64,000 bases of DNA from Warburgia ugandensis. Lineage: Eukaryota; Streptophyta; Magnoliopsida; Canellales; Canellaceae. The notes beneath the pieces are model-generated. The model was not told where the DNA came from. It did not search any database and worked only from the letters and a program-made list of their open reading frames with translations. Both the position numbers and the translations under genes were made by a program. Location: assembly GCA_035236585.1 (NCBI GenBank), contig CP141126.1, positions 67,185,414-67,249,413 of the forward strand. The letters are read 5' to 3'. Shown here piece after piece: positions 15,113 to 28,079 of this stretch (positions within the stretch are counted from its first letter, which is position 1; each line of letters begins with the position of its first letter).

Positions 15113-17370
15113 ATGATAAATTTCAAGCATTTACAAGCATTAAAGAACCTGAAATTTCTGAACACATATTGTATAAATCGCATTGTAATGTTACCATTCA
15201 AACGCATATTCAAGGCACAATTTGCATGCCTTCTTGTGTGAAACACCAAAACCTAAAACATGAGACTTCTTGAACTCATGTATTTTATCTATAATGATCA
15301 ATTTCAATCATATACAAGCATTAAAGAAGAAGAAGATCAGGAACATATGTAGTATAAATTGCATGGTAATATTACTGTTCAAATTCGTATTACAACAAGC
15401 ATACTTCAAGCAATAATTTTCATGCCTATTTGAATGAAACATCAAAATATAAAACATGGGTCTCTTAGACTCAATGTATTCCATTTAGAATGATCAATTT
15501 CAAGAATTTACAAGCATTATAGAAGCAAAAAATCAGGAACATTTACTGTAAAATATGCATCGTAATGTTACCATTCAAATGAGTATTACAACAAGCATAC
15601 TTCAAGCAACAATTTGCTTTAGTTTTTCAATGAAACTCCAAAATCTACAATATGAGTCTTCTTGGACTCAGTGTATTCTATCTAGAAGGATCAATTTCAA
15701 TCATTTACTAGCACTAAATAAACAAAACATTAGGAACTTTTATGCTATAAAATGCATGGTAATGTTACAATTCAAATGCATATTAGAACAAGCATACTTC
15801 AAAAAACAATTTGCATGCCTTTTTGAATGAAAGATAAAAATCTAAAACATGTGCCTTCTTAGATTGAATGTATTCTATCTAGGATGATCAATTTCAAGCA
15901 TTTACAAGTATTAAAGAAGAAGAAAATCAAGAACATATTAGTAAAAAACACATGGTAATGTCACCATTCCAATGCGTATTGCAACAAGCATACTTCAAGC
16001 AACAACTTGCATGTCTTTTTGAATAAAACTTCAAAATCTAAAATATGTTACTTCTTGGACTTAATGTATTCTATCTGGAATGATCAATTTCAAGCATTTA
16101 CAAGCATTAAATAAACAAAAATTAGGAAAAACTTTTCTAAAAAATGCATGGTAATGTTACCATTCAAATGCATATTCAAGCAACAATTTCTATGCCTTTT
16201 TGAAAGAACCATCAAAATAAAAAATAGAGACCTTCTTAGACTCAATGTATTCTATCTAGAATGATCAATTTCAAGCATTTATAAGCATTAAAGAAGCAAA
16301 AAATCATGAACATATACAGTAAAAAACACAGGTAATGTTACCATTCAAATGCATATTCAAGCAACAATTTACATACCTTTTTTAATAAAAAATCTAAATC
16401 TAAAACATAGGTCTTCTTAAACTCAACGTATTCTATCTAAAATGATGAATTTCAAGCTTTTACAAGCATTAAAGAAGATGAAAATCAAGTAGATAGATGG
16501 TAAAAAATGCATGTAATGTTACCATTCAAACGCGTATTACAACAAGTGTACTTTAAGCAACAATTTGGATGCCTTTTTGAATGAAACTTAAAAATTTAAA
16601 ACATGGGTCTTCTTAGATTCAATGTATTCTATCTAGAATGATCAATTTTAGGCATTTACAAGCATTAAAGAAGCAAAAAATCAGGAACATATATAGTCAA
16701 AACAACATGGTCATGTTACCATTCAAACGCATATTCAAGCAACAATTTGCATGCCTTTTTGAATGAAATATCAAAATCTAAAACATGGATCTTCTTAAAT
16801 TCAATATGTTTTTCTTAGAATGATCAATTTCAAGCATTTATGAACATTAAAGAAGTAGAAAATCAGGAACATATATAGTAAAAAATGCATGGTTATGTTA
16901 CCACTCACACATGTATTCCAACAAGCATACTTCAAGCAATAATTTGCTTACCTTTTTGAATGAAACTTCAAAATCTAAAACATGGGACTTCTTAAAGTCA
17001 ACGTATTCTATCTAGAGTGATCAATTTTAAGCACTCACAAGCACTAAAGAAGCAGAAATCTGGAATTAATATAGTAAAAAGTGCATGGTAATGTTACCAT
17101 TTAAGCACGCATTACAACAACCATACTTCAAGCAATAATTTTCACACCTTTTTGAATGAAACATCAATATCCAAAACATGGGCCTTCTAAGGCTTGATGT
17201 ATTCTATTTGGAATGATCAATTTTAAACATTTACAAGTACTAAAGAAGTAGAAAATCACAAACCTATACTATAAAAAATGGATGGTAAAGTTACGATTTA
17301 AACACATATTGCAACAAGCACACTTCAAGCAATAATTTGCATGCATTTTTGAATGAAACATCAAAATTTT
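15113..17370. repeat. Satellite array, diverged tail before element A1
   Basis: The monomers are again diverged and not in the 1,348-bp register. The first one departs from the young block soon after 15135, with 'aagaacctgaaatttctg'. The array ends at the target duplication 'atttt' (17366-17370), where A1 begins. Confidence 0.95.
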
Positions 17371-17871
17371 TGTAACAACCCCAAATTTTGAAAATACCAT
17401 TCTGGGCGTTGTTATGTGAAATTAGAATTTTGGAATATAATTATAATTTTTGAACCAAAGAAAATAAATTTTTATATAAATGGAATTTGGAGTAGAAGCA
17501 TGAATATTTAGAATGTATTTGAAAGATTGAGTCCAACGGCATAAAGAACACTGAAATCGGAGTTCAGATGAATTTCATTCCAAAATTTCACTATTTTATG
17601 ATCGGGTTATGAGTTTTCGAGGGGTATATCTTTATATAGAAGTGTATTTTGGAATAAACTTAAAACCATTAGATAGTAATAAAAAAATGGAATCCAACTA
17701 ACTAAAGAACGTTGAAAATAGAGTTCATATGAAGAAGTTAAAGGCCTTTGAAGTTAGGGGCAATATGATAATTAAAAGATAAAAAAAAAAAAATGTAAGT
17801 TAATGAAAGGGAGCCAAATTGATATTGGCACCCCCTCATCACCTTGAAAATTGATGAAATGTTGGGTTTGG

Positions 17872-17981
<110 letters not shown>

Positions 17982-20491
17982 AACCAGCCATCCTTAATGT
18001 AACGACTGGAGCCAACTCATCAACAATGGAGAAAAACCCCTCCCTCTGATCTCTTTCCCCTGGCCAGCAACCCTTTTCCGAGTAGATCTTTGGTTTTCCA
18101 AGGCAATCGGGACTCCCTGTGTTCCATCTCCTTCTCTATCACCGGCTCAGCATGCCAGGGGTGGTCGGCAAGCCAAAAAACCCCCCAGACCTCTTGCTCA
18201 TTGGTGTGGACAACCTACTCTCCAAGTAGAATTTGTTTCCTGGTGATGAGAACCTAGAACCTTGGACGGGGTTTCCTCTGATGCGCAACCCCACTCTTTT
18301 TTGGCATTGACAGGGAACCCAGATTGGGTTTCCCCCTTCTGGCCATGCATCTCCCTCTCCGGCATCGACGGAAACCAGGTCGGTTTTCCCTTTCAGTTGC
18401 GCTACCATCTCCCCTCCCCCTATTTTGCCTAATGCCGACACGGCCTGGCTGTTGGATAGTCGGCGTGTAGGTGCCCCTCTCTTTCTCTGACGTGGTCTGA
18501 TAGTTCAAGAGGCTGGATCTTTTGTTTTCTTATCAGATCCCCTTTTTTCGGGCTAACAAAAACTGAAATTGGGTTCTTGCTAGGGACCGACCACCATTTC
18601 CTATTTGTTTTCCTCTTCCCTAAGTAGATCCCTATCAGATCTGTGCTTTTTCGACGACCATGGAATACTCAGATTGGGTTTCCCTGATTTCTTTCATCTC
18701 CGGCGAACCCTTCTTGGGTTCCCATTCCTTTTCGGCAACAATGGTGGCTCAGATTGTTAATCTAGCCGTCCATTTTACTCTGCACAAAGAGGGGAACAAA
18801 ACCTCTTTGGTTCTGCCATGATTAGAGGAGGAACAACCATGGATTGCTGCATGAACAGTGCACGTAGCTAGGGATGGAGCATTTCAAGATAGATTAGAGC
18901 CGATCAAGCACGCCTAGGAAGGGGAAAAACACGATCAGGCCTCCTTTAGGTAAAATCTACAAGACCCAATTCTTAATTTGATGAAATTTGTTAGATCCAT
19001 GAATTTTTATCCTATATCTATATTTAAGGACGATCCAACCATCCATTTCTTAATATAAGTTTATGGATAGGTAGATACATGGTTGACAAACCCTAAAATC
19101 AACTTAGATTATCAATCTAGACTATAAGACCAATTGGATGATCTCAGCCATTCTATTGGGTACTATTCATACAGTAAAAATTTTGATGTCTAATCACTGA
19201 TCAAACACCATAGATGAATTAAACAGCCCTAAAATTTCTATAATATAAGAGGAATTGATGAATTTAAATGTAAATTGACTACAGACCGATTGGACAATCA
19301 CAGTCGTCTGATCGGGTACTGTTCACATAGTAATTTTGCAATGTCTGATAAAAAATCAAACACCATGGATGAATCCTACTACCTTGAATTAGCTAGGATG
19401 CAACCAGAATGGTGTAATTTGGATGAAAACCTATCAAGAAACCTCAACCGTCTGATCTATCACTATTCAAATAATGACTTGTTGACATTGGGTTGACGAT
19501 CAGACCCCACAAATAAGCCCTGATCGTCAATCCAAAGTTGGAAGTGGTCTATTCGACCAGGGTAGACCCTTAAATTAGTTAAATCTGACCATGTAATCTG
19601 ATGAAAAACACAATATAGATGTCAACATAGATCCAACCATAGATCTCAACCCTAAACTGGAGACAGACATCCACAGAAGCACTGATCAACTCACATGAGT
19701 CTTGATCATCCATGTAAAGATCCAATAATGATGATCTAGGTCTTGGATTGCATCAGACTCTTAAAATTATGATCATGGAAAAGAGGGCAATTAAAGCTAG
19801 TGGAAATGGATGAACTCACTCCAGGAGGTAGGTGGAGAATTAAGAAAGCATGTCTTAATAGTAAGATGTATGTTTTAAACACAATCTTATTACTTATGAT
19901 AAACATTATGTCATTTAAACTGTGCATTTCATACATATGTGATTATGAGAATGATTACTTGTGAATGATAAAAATTAGTAACTTGGAACTTTATATGAAT
20001 GAAATGCTTATAATTGATTCCTACTAGTGACATTATTGGATACACACAATCTATTCTTAGAAATATCATAACTGTTATTGTGATAAAAAGACATTTATGG
20101 TACATGGGTACTAGTACATCATATGTGATGTATGAGTCTAGGATTTTACGTTACATCCTTGGTGGGTGATCACCTAATAAGTGAGGATGTTATGATTATG
20201 ATGAGATATTCATATATATATATATATATATATTATGGATAGGCAAGCCGCCTGTATATTAGTATTTTACATACAAGCACGGTGACTTGTGATTTTTTTT
20301 TATATAGTACTAGGACTAGGGATGCAATGCTAGGGAAGTTACGAGGGTTTGGCCACTTGCTTCCTGAAATTTATATGATGGATACCAAGCCCAATGAGAG
20401 TCCAAACATAGGGTGGGGCAATCATGGGAAGGCTGCCACTATGACAGCCATGGTCCCCCCCATGTGGACATGGATTTTGTTATTTCCACAG

Positions 20492-20501
20492 TTGGTATCA
20501 G
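20492..20501 (+). other. Primer-binding-site-like decamer inside an LTR
   Basis: 'ttggtatcag' matches the first ten bases of the Met-tRNA type primer-binding site seen at 24254 and 26914, but it lies about 1 kb inside the A1 LTR. It is also present in A2 (33553-33562) and, on the minus strand, in both LTRs of C (34528-34537 and 48366-48375). Its position argues against use as a working primer site. Confidence 0.55.
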
Positions 20502-21122
20502 TGGATTATTATGTAGTTATCCAAGCACACTATACGGATTGAGACTGCGGCATTGTAGTCCTAATGTATTTTGCATTATTATACACATATGGTGGGTATA
20601 GTATAATCCCATGGCATAATGAGATGCCTTGGATGATGTTACCATCAGCGGCTAGAGTTTTATGAACCCCATATGGTAAGGAATATATGTATGAGACCCA
20701 GTATACTCTGGGAAAGGAAGTTATAAAACCTATGGACTATGTTCATAACTTTTTATGACTTTTCATGATTTCAATATATATGATATTATCTTATATGTAT
20801 ATATATTTGGAGGGTGTAGTTTTATAAAAGTTTTCGTATGGGGAAGTGATAGATATATTATGCAGAGTGTGGCTCATAGAATTAGAGTGTGTTATCATAT
20901 GAAAAATGATAATGATAAATATTTAAAATACCAGTGAATTACATATGTCATGTAAAGGGTAATCTCTAAAGAGTGATTATTATATTCATATGATGAAAAA
21001 GAATTATAATTAGCTACTTTATCAATGGCTTGCAGATAATTGAATATTTTAATTGATGTAAAATTCTTAATTCATATCTAATTAACAAGTTTTCTTAACT
21101 CTCCCCTACAAGGTATAGCTAG

Positions 21123-21159
21123 CTGAGATATTGTAAATATTATGTTTACAATATCTCAG
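21123..21159 (+). other. LTR hairpin, A1 copy (15-bp perfect stem)
   Basis: Arm 'ctgagatattgtaaa' (21123-21137), 7-base loop, arm 'tttacaatatctcag' (21145-21159). It lies about 380 bp before the LTR end. Equivalent hairpins occur in A2, A3, B, C, D and E with compensatory base changes; see findings. Confidence 0.9.
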
Positions 21160-21538
21160 ATACAGATAGACAGGGGAAGACATACAAAAGCAAGAGGAGG
21201 TCAACAACCATACTTTTGCTCTTAGGTATATATTTTGTTAAAGTTTTCATATGGAGTAGATAATTATTTGGATTATGCTGCTTTGACATTTAATATAATG
21301 ATTATAGGGGTTGTGTATGTGAACCACTAGTAGCGTCCTGTTGTTTCATAAAATGTATGTCTATCTTCTATAAAAACTATATTATGTATAGTATGGGAGT
21401 TGAGGTGACATTCGGATTTTCGAAAAAATGAATTTTAAAGAAAACTATCTTCAGCTATTTTTGAATTTTAAAATTAGAGGCATGCCACCTTTTCAAAATA
21501 AACAGAAAAAATTTTTGGGAAAAACCTGGGGTGTCACA

Positions 21539-21921
21539 ATTTTAAACATGGGTCTTCTTAGACTCAATGTATTATATCTAGAATGATTAATGTCCAGCAT
21601 TAAAGAAGTAGAAAATGAGGAACAACTATAGTAAAAATTGCATAGTAGTGTTACTATTCGGGTGCATACTCAAGCAACAATTTGAATACATTTTTGAATG
21701 AAGCATCAAAATCTGAAATGTTGGACTTCTTAAATTCAATGTATTCTATCTAAAATGATAAATTTCATTCATTTACAAGTATTAAAGAACCAAAAAATTA
21801 GGAATATATACAATAAAAGGTGCATGGTAATGTTATCATTCCAATGCGTATAACAACAAACATACTCCAAGCAAAAATTTGTATGCCTTTTTGAATGAAA
21901 CTTAAAAATGTAAAACATGGA
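21539..21921. repeat. Satellite segment between A1 and B
   Basis: About two monomers, beginning with the right target duplication of A1. The same sequence, including the unusual 'gttactattcgggtgcat', follows the 3' end of A2 (from 53462) and of A3 (from 61638). Confidence 0.93.
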
Positions 21922-23090
21922 TGTAATATCCACCCACCAGCAACGATTCTGTGGTGATAGGCACTCCCGACAACCTGACGAACGCGGCGGGCCCTCACCT
22001 AGACGGTGTTAGATGATGATCTAGACCATTCATCTTGAGCATGATGATGTAAGGAACTGATCCATGAAATTTCATGGCGATCGGACGACTAGGGAAGCCA
22101 GAAAACTAAAAGAAAAAAATAGTGTGATGGGAGTTTTTGAAAATGAGATAAAAATCATGAAAAAATGATAGATTTAGGATGGATTTGTGAAAATGGAGGG
22201 TGAAAATGAAATGTATGCGAAAAACTGGACACATAGGTGTAAAAATCACAAAAAACAAAGCACCTAAGGTCGCTAGCGACAACAAACCAGTCCGACTGGA
22301 ACGGGGGGAAAATGCAGGGACGAGGGAGTGCCACGGGGCATGACTAGCGCGTGCCATGCGGCGTGACTGTTTCGTCCCCCACGTGCAGAGCGCGTCTATA
22401 GAAGTGCCCGCTACCTCGTGTGGGTTCTGACACAAAGCGCGTCCACAGACGTGCCCGCCATGTGTAGTGCACACGCGTGCAACGGCCCATTTTCTAGATT
22501 TTGATCTTTTTTGACCCTTTATGTATAAAACATGTGATTTTAGGAGCTATAGAGGTCTAAATCATGATCCGAAATAGGCGTTATGATCGTCTCAACAAGG
22601 TGGACCTAGATTTAAGATAAAAATCTAGTTTGGAGTAACTTTTTAATAGAAAAACTACTAAATGCTATTAGATAATTTAGATCAAGCTAATCAATAGATG
22701 ATCAAGCTTTAGGTTTTGGTTATATGCGTTAGCCATGACATGATTCATGGCATGACAAGTACATCAGGGCATACACCCTGATATTGGTTACGTGTTTGTT
22801 TGAGGATATTGTGATACTGAGGTAGGTGATTTCATTCACAAATTTTCCATGATTCTCAAATGCTGATTTGAGTTTTGGAGGCATGTGACTTATGCCTTAC
22901 CATATGCATTAGATTGATTTCAGTATGTAGCTTCTCATGTGCATGCTATCTTTTTGGTGGTTATTGCATGCACTATTTTTTATATCTTTCGTAATATCCA
23001 CTTGATTATGGGTATTTTTGACATGTGGGAGTCGCTCTGACTTGATATTTGAGACTATTGATCCTGTGGTATGATGCGATTTTTCACCTC

Positions 23091-23242
23091 ATGAGTGCCT
23101 GAGTGCCCGTGAGGGTGAAAGGGTGAAAGCAGGTGTGCAATGCCACTTTTCGTGAGTGCTTGTGAGGGTGAAAGCGAAAGTGGTATGCCTCGCTCCTGTG
23201 AGTACCTGAGTGCCTATGAAAGGGTGAAAGGGTGAAAGCGGA
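23091..23242 (+). repeat. Imperfect minisatellite in the B LTR
   Basis: Three diverged copies start near 23092, 23151 and 23198. Each is built from 'gtgagtgcctgagtgcc' and 'gagggtgaaagggtgaaag' type words. Confidence 0.75.
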
Positions 23243-23545
23243 TGGTACAGAGAGTTGACCCCACATTGTCGTGAGTATACTTAAGACACTCATAGAGCTT
23301 GACTGTGTATGATGTTTGATACTTTTAACATGCATTCATGTGTTTCTAGATTTTTTTGGATTGTGCATGTCCTGATATCATGGTTGGTGATATCTTATTT
23401 ATTTCATGGACTTGGTAGGTCCTTCATCATGTGATTTAAGGCTTTATATTATGTTTGATCATTTTATGATCTTTATGCCTTGCGCCATGTGATATGTTTT
23501 TATTGAGTTTACTTGAATGTATATCACCTACACAAGCATGGCTTG

Positions 23546-23577
23546 CTGAGGCATTGCTTTGATTTACAATGCCTCAG
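23546..23577 (+). other. LTR hairpin, B copy (11-bp stem)
   Basis: Arm 'ctgaggcattg' (23546-23556), 10-base loop, arm 'caatgcctcag' (23567-23577). Relative to A1 the stem carries two paired changes that keep base pairing. It is preceded by 'caagcatggcttg', matching the 'caagcatagctt' context in the A, C and E LTRs. Confidence 0.85.
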
Positions 23578-24253
23578 ATATAAAGAGTGACAACAGGTTG
23601 ACGCGCCGATAGAGCAGGTAAAAGTGATGGCAGCTTTCCAGTGAAGCACAGACGATATTCAAAGATGACCAGGTTTGTTCAAGACCTCACTTTGGGTTTT
23701 GAGTATGGGCTGTACTTTAGTTAAAAATGTAATGTGACCTGGATGTCAAAATGTGGATTTATGTTGGATGTGATGGCTATATGGAGGGACCCTGGGTATT
23801 TGGTAGTGGCTATATTTTCTTATCCATTGTTGGAGTGTATTTTATTGAAAATAACATTTGGTTGTGGATGGGTGTGGAGACTGAGTCTCCCTTATGATAT
23901 GTATTATACATTGTTTATCAGGTGATTTTGTATTGCACTTGTCATGTACAATGGTCCAAATTACAGAGGAAACTCTATCGGATTTTCAGTGGAAATGGTA
24001 TTTCATTTCACTATTAAATCCGTAGTTTTGTGGTTGTATGACTCCCCGACCTTTGAAAGAAATGCTTTTGTTTAAGTTTTTATTTTTGGTCACTTTAGAA
24101 ATCAAAGTTTTTATAAAACAGGGATCCCGACTACTTTTTTTTTTGTAAATTATTATCATATTGATGTGGAAAAATCTGGGGTGTCATATTTTGGATGTAC
24201 TTCCCTAAAAAATGCACTTCCTTGTACTCATACAAGTATTTAAGGTCACAGTT

Positions 24254-24266
24254 TGGTATCAGAGCC
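24254..24266 (+). other. Primer-binding site of B
   Basis: 'tggtatcagagcc', the usual Met-tRNA complement of plant LTR elements, directly after 'ggtcacagtt'. The sequence after it ('ctccaacaaattcaaaggtca') is related to that after the B2 site at 26914, so the two leaders are homologous. Confidence 0.88.
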
Positions 24267-24730
24267 TAGATCTACTCCATCATAGCCACTCCAACAAATT
24301 CAAAGGTCACATACTGTAATGACCCCAATTTTTGTAATATTAAAATCCCATGAAAAGTTCAGTTTTAAAGATAAGGGCATTTTGGTCATTTCACTAGTTG
24401 CATTGACTAAACCCAGGAATTTAGTCCTAAAAATAGTTTCATTAGATGCGTCTTGGAAAAAGGAATCCAACGAGACCAAAATCACCCAAAACGGAGTTAA
24501 AATGAGCAAGATATGGCCCTTTGAAGTTCAAGGGCAAAATTGTAAATTTCACAAAAACAACTTAACCTGAAAAACACAGGTGCCCGTTTTGATACGGGCA
24601 CCCTTCATCTTCAACCTCCTAGAGGTTTTTGGAACGGCAATGTTTCAAGAAGAAACCACCGCCATTCTGGAGGTTTCTCCACCGCCATTCAAAGGCGGTT
24701 AGAACCCCTCCAGAACCCTCTTTAAAAGCC

Positions 24731-24741
24731 CTATAAATAGA
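24731..24741 (+). promoter_or_regulatory. Likely TATA box of the B2 LTR
   Basis: 'ctataaataga' sits at the change from AT-rich to GC-richer LTR sequence and is a strong match to plant TATA boxes. Transcription would be expected to start some 30 bases downstream. Activity is inferred only. Confidence 0.65.
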
Positions 24742-25111
24742 GCTCTTGGGTGCCTCTAATGGCAGCCCAAAACCTTGGAGAAAACCAATCGTGAAGCAGT
24801 GACCTAGAGGGAAAAACGAGGAGAAAAATCCAGCAACGAGCCAGGTACGTCCGAGATCGCTCAAAACCCATCTCCCCCATAGTTCCAAGGTTAGTTTCCC
24901 TAGGTTTTTGCTTGAAAATCCATGGAGAATAGCCCTCTAGGGAGCCACCAAGGACCCTGGGACGTCCCCAGGGCCGCACTGGCTCGACAGGGTCGAACCA
25001 GGGTGACCTGAGGACGACCCGGGTCCCTAACGAGCGGGACAATCCAATAGGAACGTCCCACATCGACCGGTGTCGACCTCTATTTAAAAAACCAAATGGG
25101 GGAAACGTTTT

Positions 25112-25143
25112 GTGCGTCTGCAGAAGCGCCTGCTGAGACGCAC
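25112..25143 (+). other. GC-rich dyad in the B2 LTR
   Basis: Arms 'gtgcgtct' (25112-25119) and 'agacgcac' (25136-25143) are perfect complements around a 16-base spacer. Related 'gcgtct' and 'agacg' blocks lie in the LTRs of B, C and E. Confidence 0.7.
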
Positions 25144-26514
25144 ACCGCAGATATGCAGCGCACTAGCAGCACTACGTTTTTGGTTCCTTAAGGAAGCCCG
25201 GGCGCACGACGCAGTAGCGCAGCGCCCTAGCATTCCGACTTTTTGTCTTTAAGACTTCTGTGTACGTACAACACTAAAATGCTTATAACTTGAGATCTAG
25301 AGCTCCGATTTAGGTGCCGCAAAAGGCGTTGTGTCCGTATCGACGACATGGACACATGTAAACTATAAAATCCCTGATCAAGGTCCAATCAAATATGGGC
25401 ATGACCCTTAGAATAGGATGGTGGCACGTGGCCACTAGAACGTTGGGAAACTGAGGATACCAAGGCCCAATTAGGACCTTAGGACACCCATAGGCATAGG
25501 AATGGACCCCTAATGACTAAGTAACAAGACCAATCACTCTAAAACCCATAAAAGATAGGCCAAACTAACCTTGATTCCCCAAACCATGATCAGGAGCGTC
25601 CGAGGACAAAAGGGTTAACGCGACCTAGTCAGGTAGGTGCTCTATCACTATTAGATTCTTTTAAAAGATCTATTATTGTTTTGAGAACATATGTTATAAG
25701 TATATGACTTGTTTTAGCATGACTTGATTCAGGATGCATATGATAAACGTTTTGTACATAGACATGTTTTGTAAATGATTGCATATACATTATGCACATA
25801 TATGTTTTGCAAACAAGTGCATACATTGCATGATTTAAGTACTTGCAAAGATTGCATGTCTTTGAGGGTTGCCAAAAGACGCTGGAGTGCCGAGGGCCAG
25901 GCAGTTGTGAGGGACCCAAAGAGGACTGGTTTTGAACAGAGATTTTTGGCTTTATTTGATCGTACATGATTTGGGCTAGTAAGCTCGTGGGTACTATGCC
26001 AAGGGGTGTGGGTTGGCCACCCAGCCTCTACCACTATTAGGTGGATGGGTACCACGCCCAAAAAGGGCATGTCCCTGCTTCGACTGCATGTGGTACAGGG
26101 GGCTACCACTGGTGTCACGGCACTGGGTTGAAGTGTCATATGCCCCGTGGAAGTATATGATCCTGTGTCCCTAAGTACCTGGGGACCACACGGCGGTGAG
26201 GTCGTGGGCATAGTGGGACCCTATGGTTTCGTGGATTCATGTGCATTGCATATGGCATGATATAAGGTTGGTCGACCATACCATGATAGATATCCATGAG
26301 TTGGATTCAGTTGAGTATCTGATGCATATTTTATGATATATGATTACTTTCGACTTGGATTATGATATTTCTTTAAGTCGTCAATATTCCGGTTTGACAG
26401 AGGCTTTTAATATCGATATTGAACGTGATTATTCGAACAACATGCATATGTTTTTATGAGCAAATGATTTTAAAGATCGCATGTATTATAAAACTAGTAG
26501 TGATAGACTCCTAC

Positions 26515-26533
26515 TGAGTATAGTATATACTCA
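26515..26533 (+). other. LTR hairpin, B2 version (8-bp stem)
   Basis: 'tgagtata', loop 'gta', 'tatactca', preceded by 'ctcctac'. It lies about 380 bp before the LTR end, like the A1 hairpin. The stem sequence is unrelated beyond the 'tgag...ctca' base, so homology with the other hairpins is possible but not certain. Confidence 0.6.
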
Positions 26534-26913
26534 CCCTACCCTTAACATTTATCAGGATGATTCCATCCATGAGTAGAGGACATCTATGTTAGTGCTACGA
26601 GCAAGCGAATCAAAAAGGAAACACTTATACATGTAAGTAAATTCTCAACCCTTTGGACATGTATTTGTATTTAATTACGGTTGGGCTGTGTACTGTGACT
26701 GGATAGACCTGGAAAAAAAAACATTTATGATTTCTAAAGCTTTTCAAAAACTACTTTGGATATTGTGAAAGCAAATGACACTCAGGGTTTTCAAAATGAA
26801 TTCCAAATAAAAGAATTTTCCGTTGCATTGCATTGTTTTTCAAATAGGGATCCCGCCTTAGGAATTTAGATTTTTCATTTAAAAATGCATGGGAAAACCT
26901 GGGTCGTCACAGT

Positions 26914-26926
26914 TGGTATCAGAGCC
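26914..26926 (+). other. Primer-binding site of B2
   Basis: 'tggtatcagagcc' follows the LTR end 'gtcaca' after two bases, the normal spacing. This shows that 24315-26911 is a 5' LTR and not a solo LTR. Confidence 0.92.
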
Positions 26927-28079
26927 CAGGTTTTATCCATTCACATCCAGTCCAACATGTCCAAGGGTCATGAACAATAGAGAAAATCAAGAATAAGTAG
27001 TATAAATAGGAGTAGTAGAGATGACTACTTCTATTTGAGGATTATAATATTAATACTCAAGGAATTTCACCACAAACACATAGGCGAAAAAAGGGAGATA
27101 GTCCTAGTAAATACTTATAATCATGAATCAGAATAAAGATTTTAAGGTAGTTCTCTTAGTGAGAACTTTAATATATGATAGAAGATATATTCAATTGCAT
27201 TGCTTTTGTTAGCCAAGTTCCTAACTTGGATTGTGCATGTAACTGTTGGTAAAAGACTAACAATTTTTGTAATGCTACTGGTATGATGAAAATGGTGAAG
27301 GATCAGAAATGGTTACAACTACCAAGAACTTGGAAAAAAAGAGTTGAGAGTAGTGGGGTGTCAGTTTAAACTTGAAGCAGAATTATTGATGAATAAATTG
27401 TAATATTGGGAAAATCATTTAGAATTTGATGAAATAGGATCTTAGTGTCCTATAGATGAAATATCGGATTTTGAGACAAAAATTGATGAGTTTAGTGTAT
27501 AAATAGGTGGTGGACGCTGATCGTTAATGAAAAGTAGATGCTTATAAATTGTTCTGAGGGTTTTCAATTATGATAGGAAACATAACATTTGAAGGAGATA
27601 ACAACACCTTTTGATAATAGGTAGTAGCCATGATGTGAATTAAGTGGAGAGAGATTTATTGAAGTTGATGTGAAGAATGAATATTGCTATGAGAATAAGG
27701 TGAGAAAAAAAAAGTTATAATTATGATTTGGAGGGCATAATAACTTATTTACGGGAATAATTCTTGAATAAACATGATGTTGTAATAAAGCAACTAGGAA
27801 GAAAAACATACGAAGTGAATGAGGTGAGATGAAATTAATCATGATTGTTTCACATCCAACACCGAGAAAGATGACAGTGTGGTTTCAGATAATTAAGGAA
27901 GTATTATAATGGTAAATTTCTTTGGGTGTGAAATAAATAGAGCTGTAAATGATGTGACTATGACATAATTCATTAGTTCAAGGAAGTGAAATAGTGGAAG
28001 CAAGGACATTGAAATATAAGTACGAGGATTTTAAGGGCGGTTAATTGAGAATATATGTTCCTCTCTCGCTGAGACTGTT
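26927..28079 (+). other. Leader and 5' interior of B/B2, unrecognised
   Basis: Purine-rich sequence without a usable reading frame. By position it should hold the untranslated leader and the start of gag, but I recognise no motif in it. Confidence 0.5.

Larger units (their letters stand above)
21922..24188 (+). mobile_element. B 5' LTR
   Basis: It begins at 21922 and most likely ends near 24188 ('ctggggtgtca'). An alternative end is 24250 ('ggtcaca'), directly before the primer-binding site. Within it lie a GC-rich block (about 22260-22490), a G-rich minisatellite (23091-23242) and the LTR hairpin (23546-23577). Only its first 756 bp can be compared with the truncated 3' LTR. Confidence 0.8.
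24315..26911 (+). mobile_element. B2: 5' LTR of a second Ty3/gypsy element within B
   Basis: This 2,597-bp LTR runs from 'tgtaatgacccc' to 'gtcgtcaca' and is followed at once by a primer-binding site. It contains a TATA box (24731), an 8-bp dyad in a GC-rich block (25112-25143) and a terminal-region hairpin (26515-26533). The five bases before it are 'catac'. No matching 3' LTR of B2 is present before the 3' LTR of B, so either B2 lost its right part by deletion or the whole is a recombinant. A spliced gene is not suggested. Confidence 0.82.

Noticed and set aside
1-17370. CRISPR array
   Set aside because: The repeat is a continuous 182/197-bp tandem satellite without unique spacers, in clearly eukaryotic sequence.
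18139-18508. Two overlapping minus-strand frames of 84 and 100 codons in A1
   Set aside because: They lie in the C-rich part of an LTR, overlap each other, resemble no domain I know, and are missing from the truncated A copies.
25629-26211. Overlapping frames of 64, 112 and 160 codons in the B2 LTR
   Set aside because: They lie wholly inside an LTR between promoter and primer-binding site, on opposing strands. No domain is recognisable.
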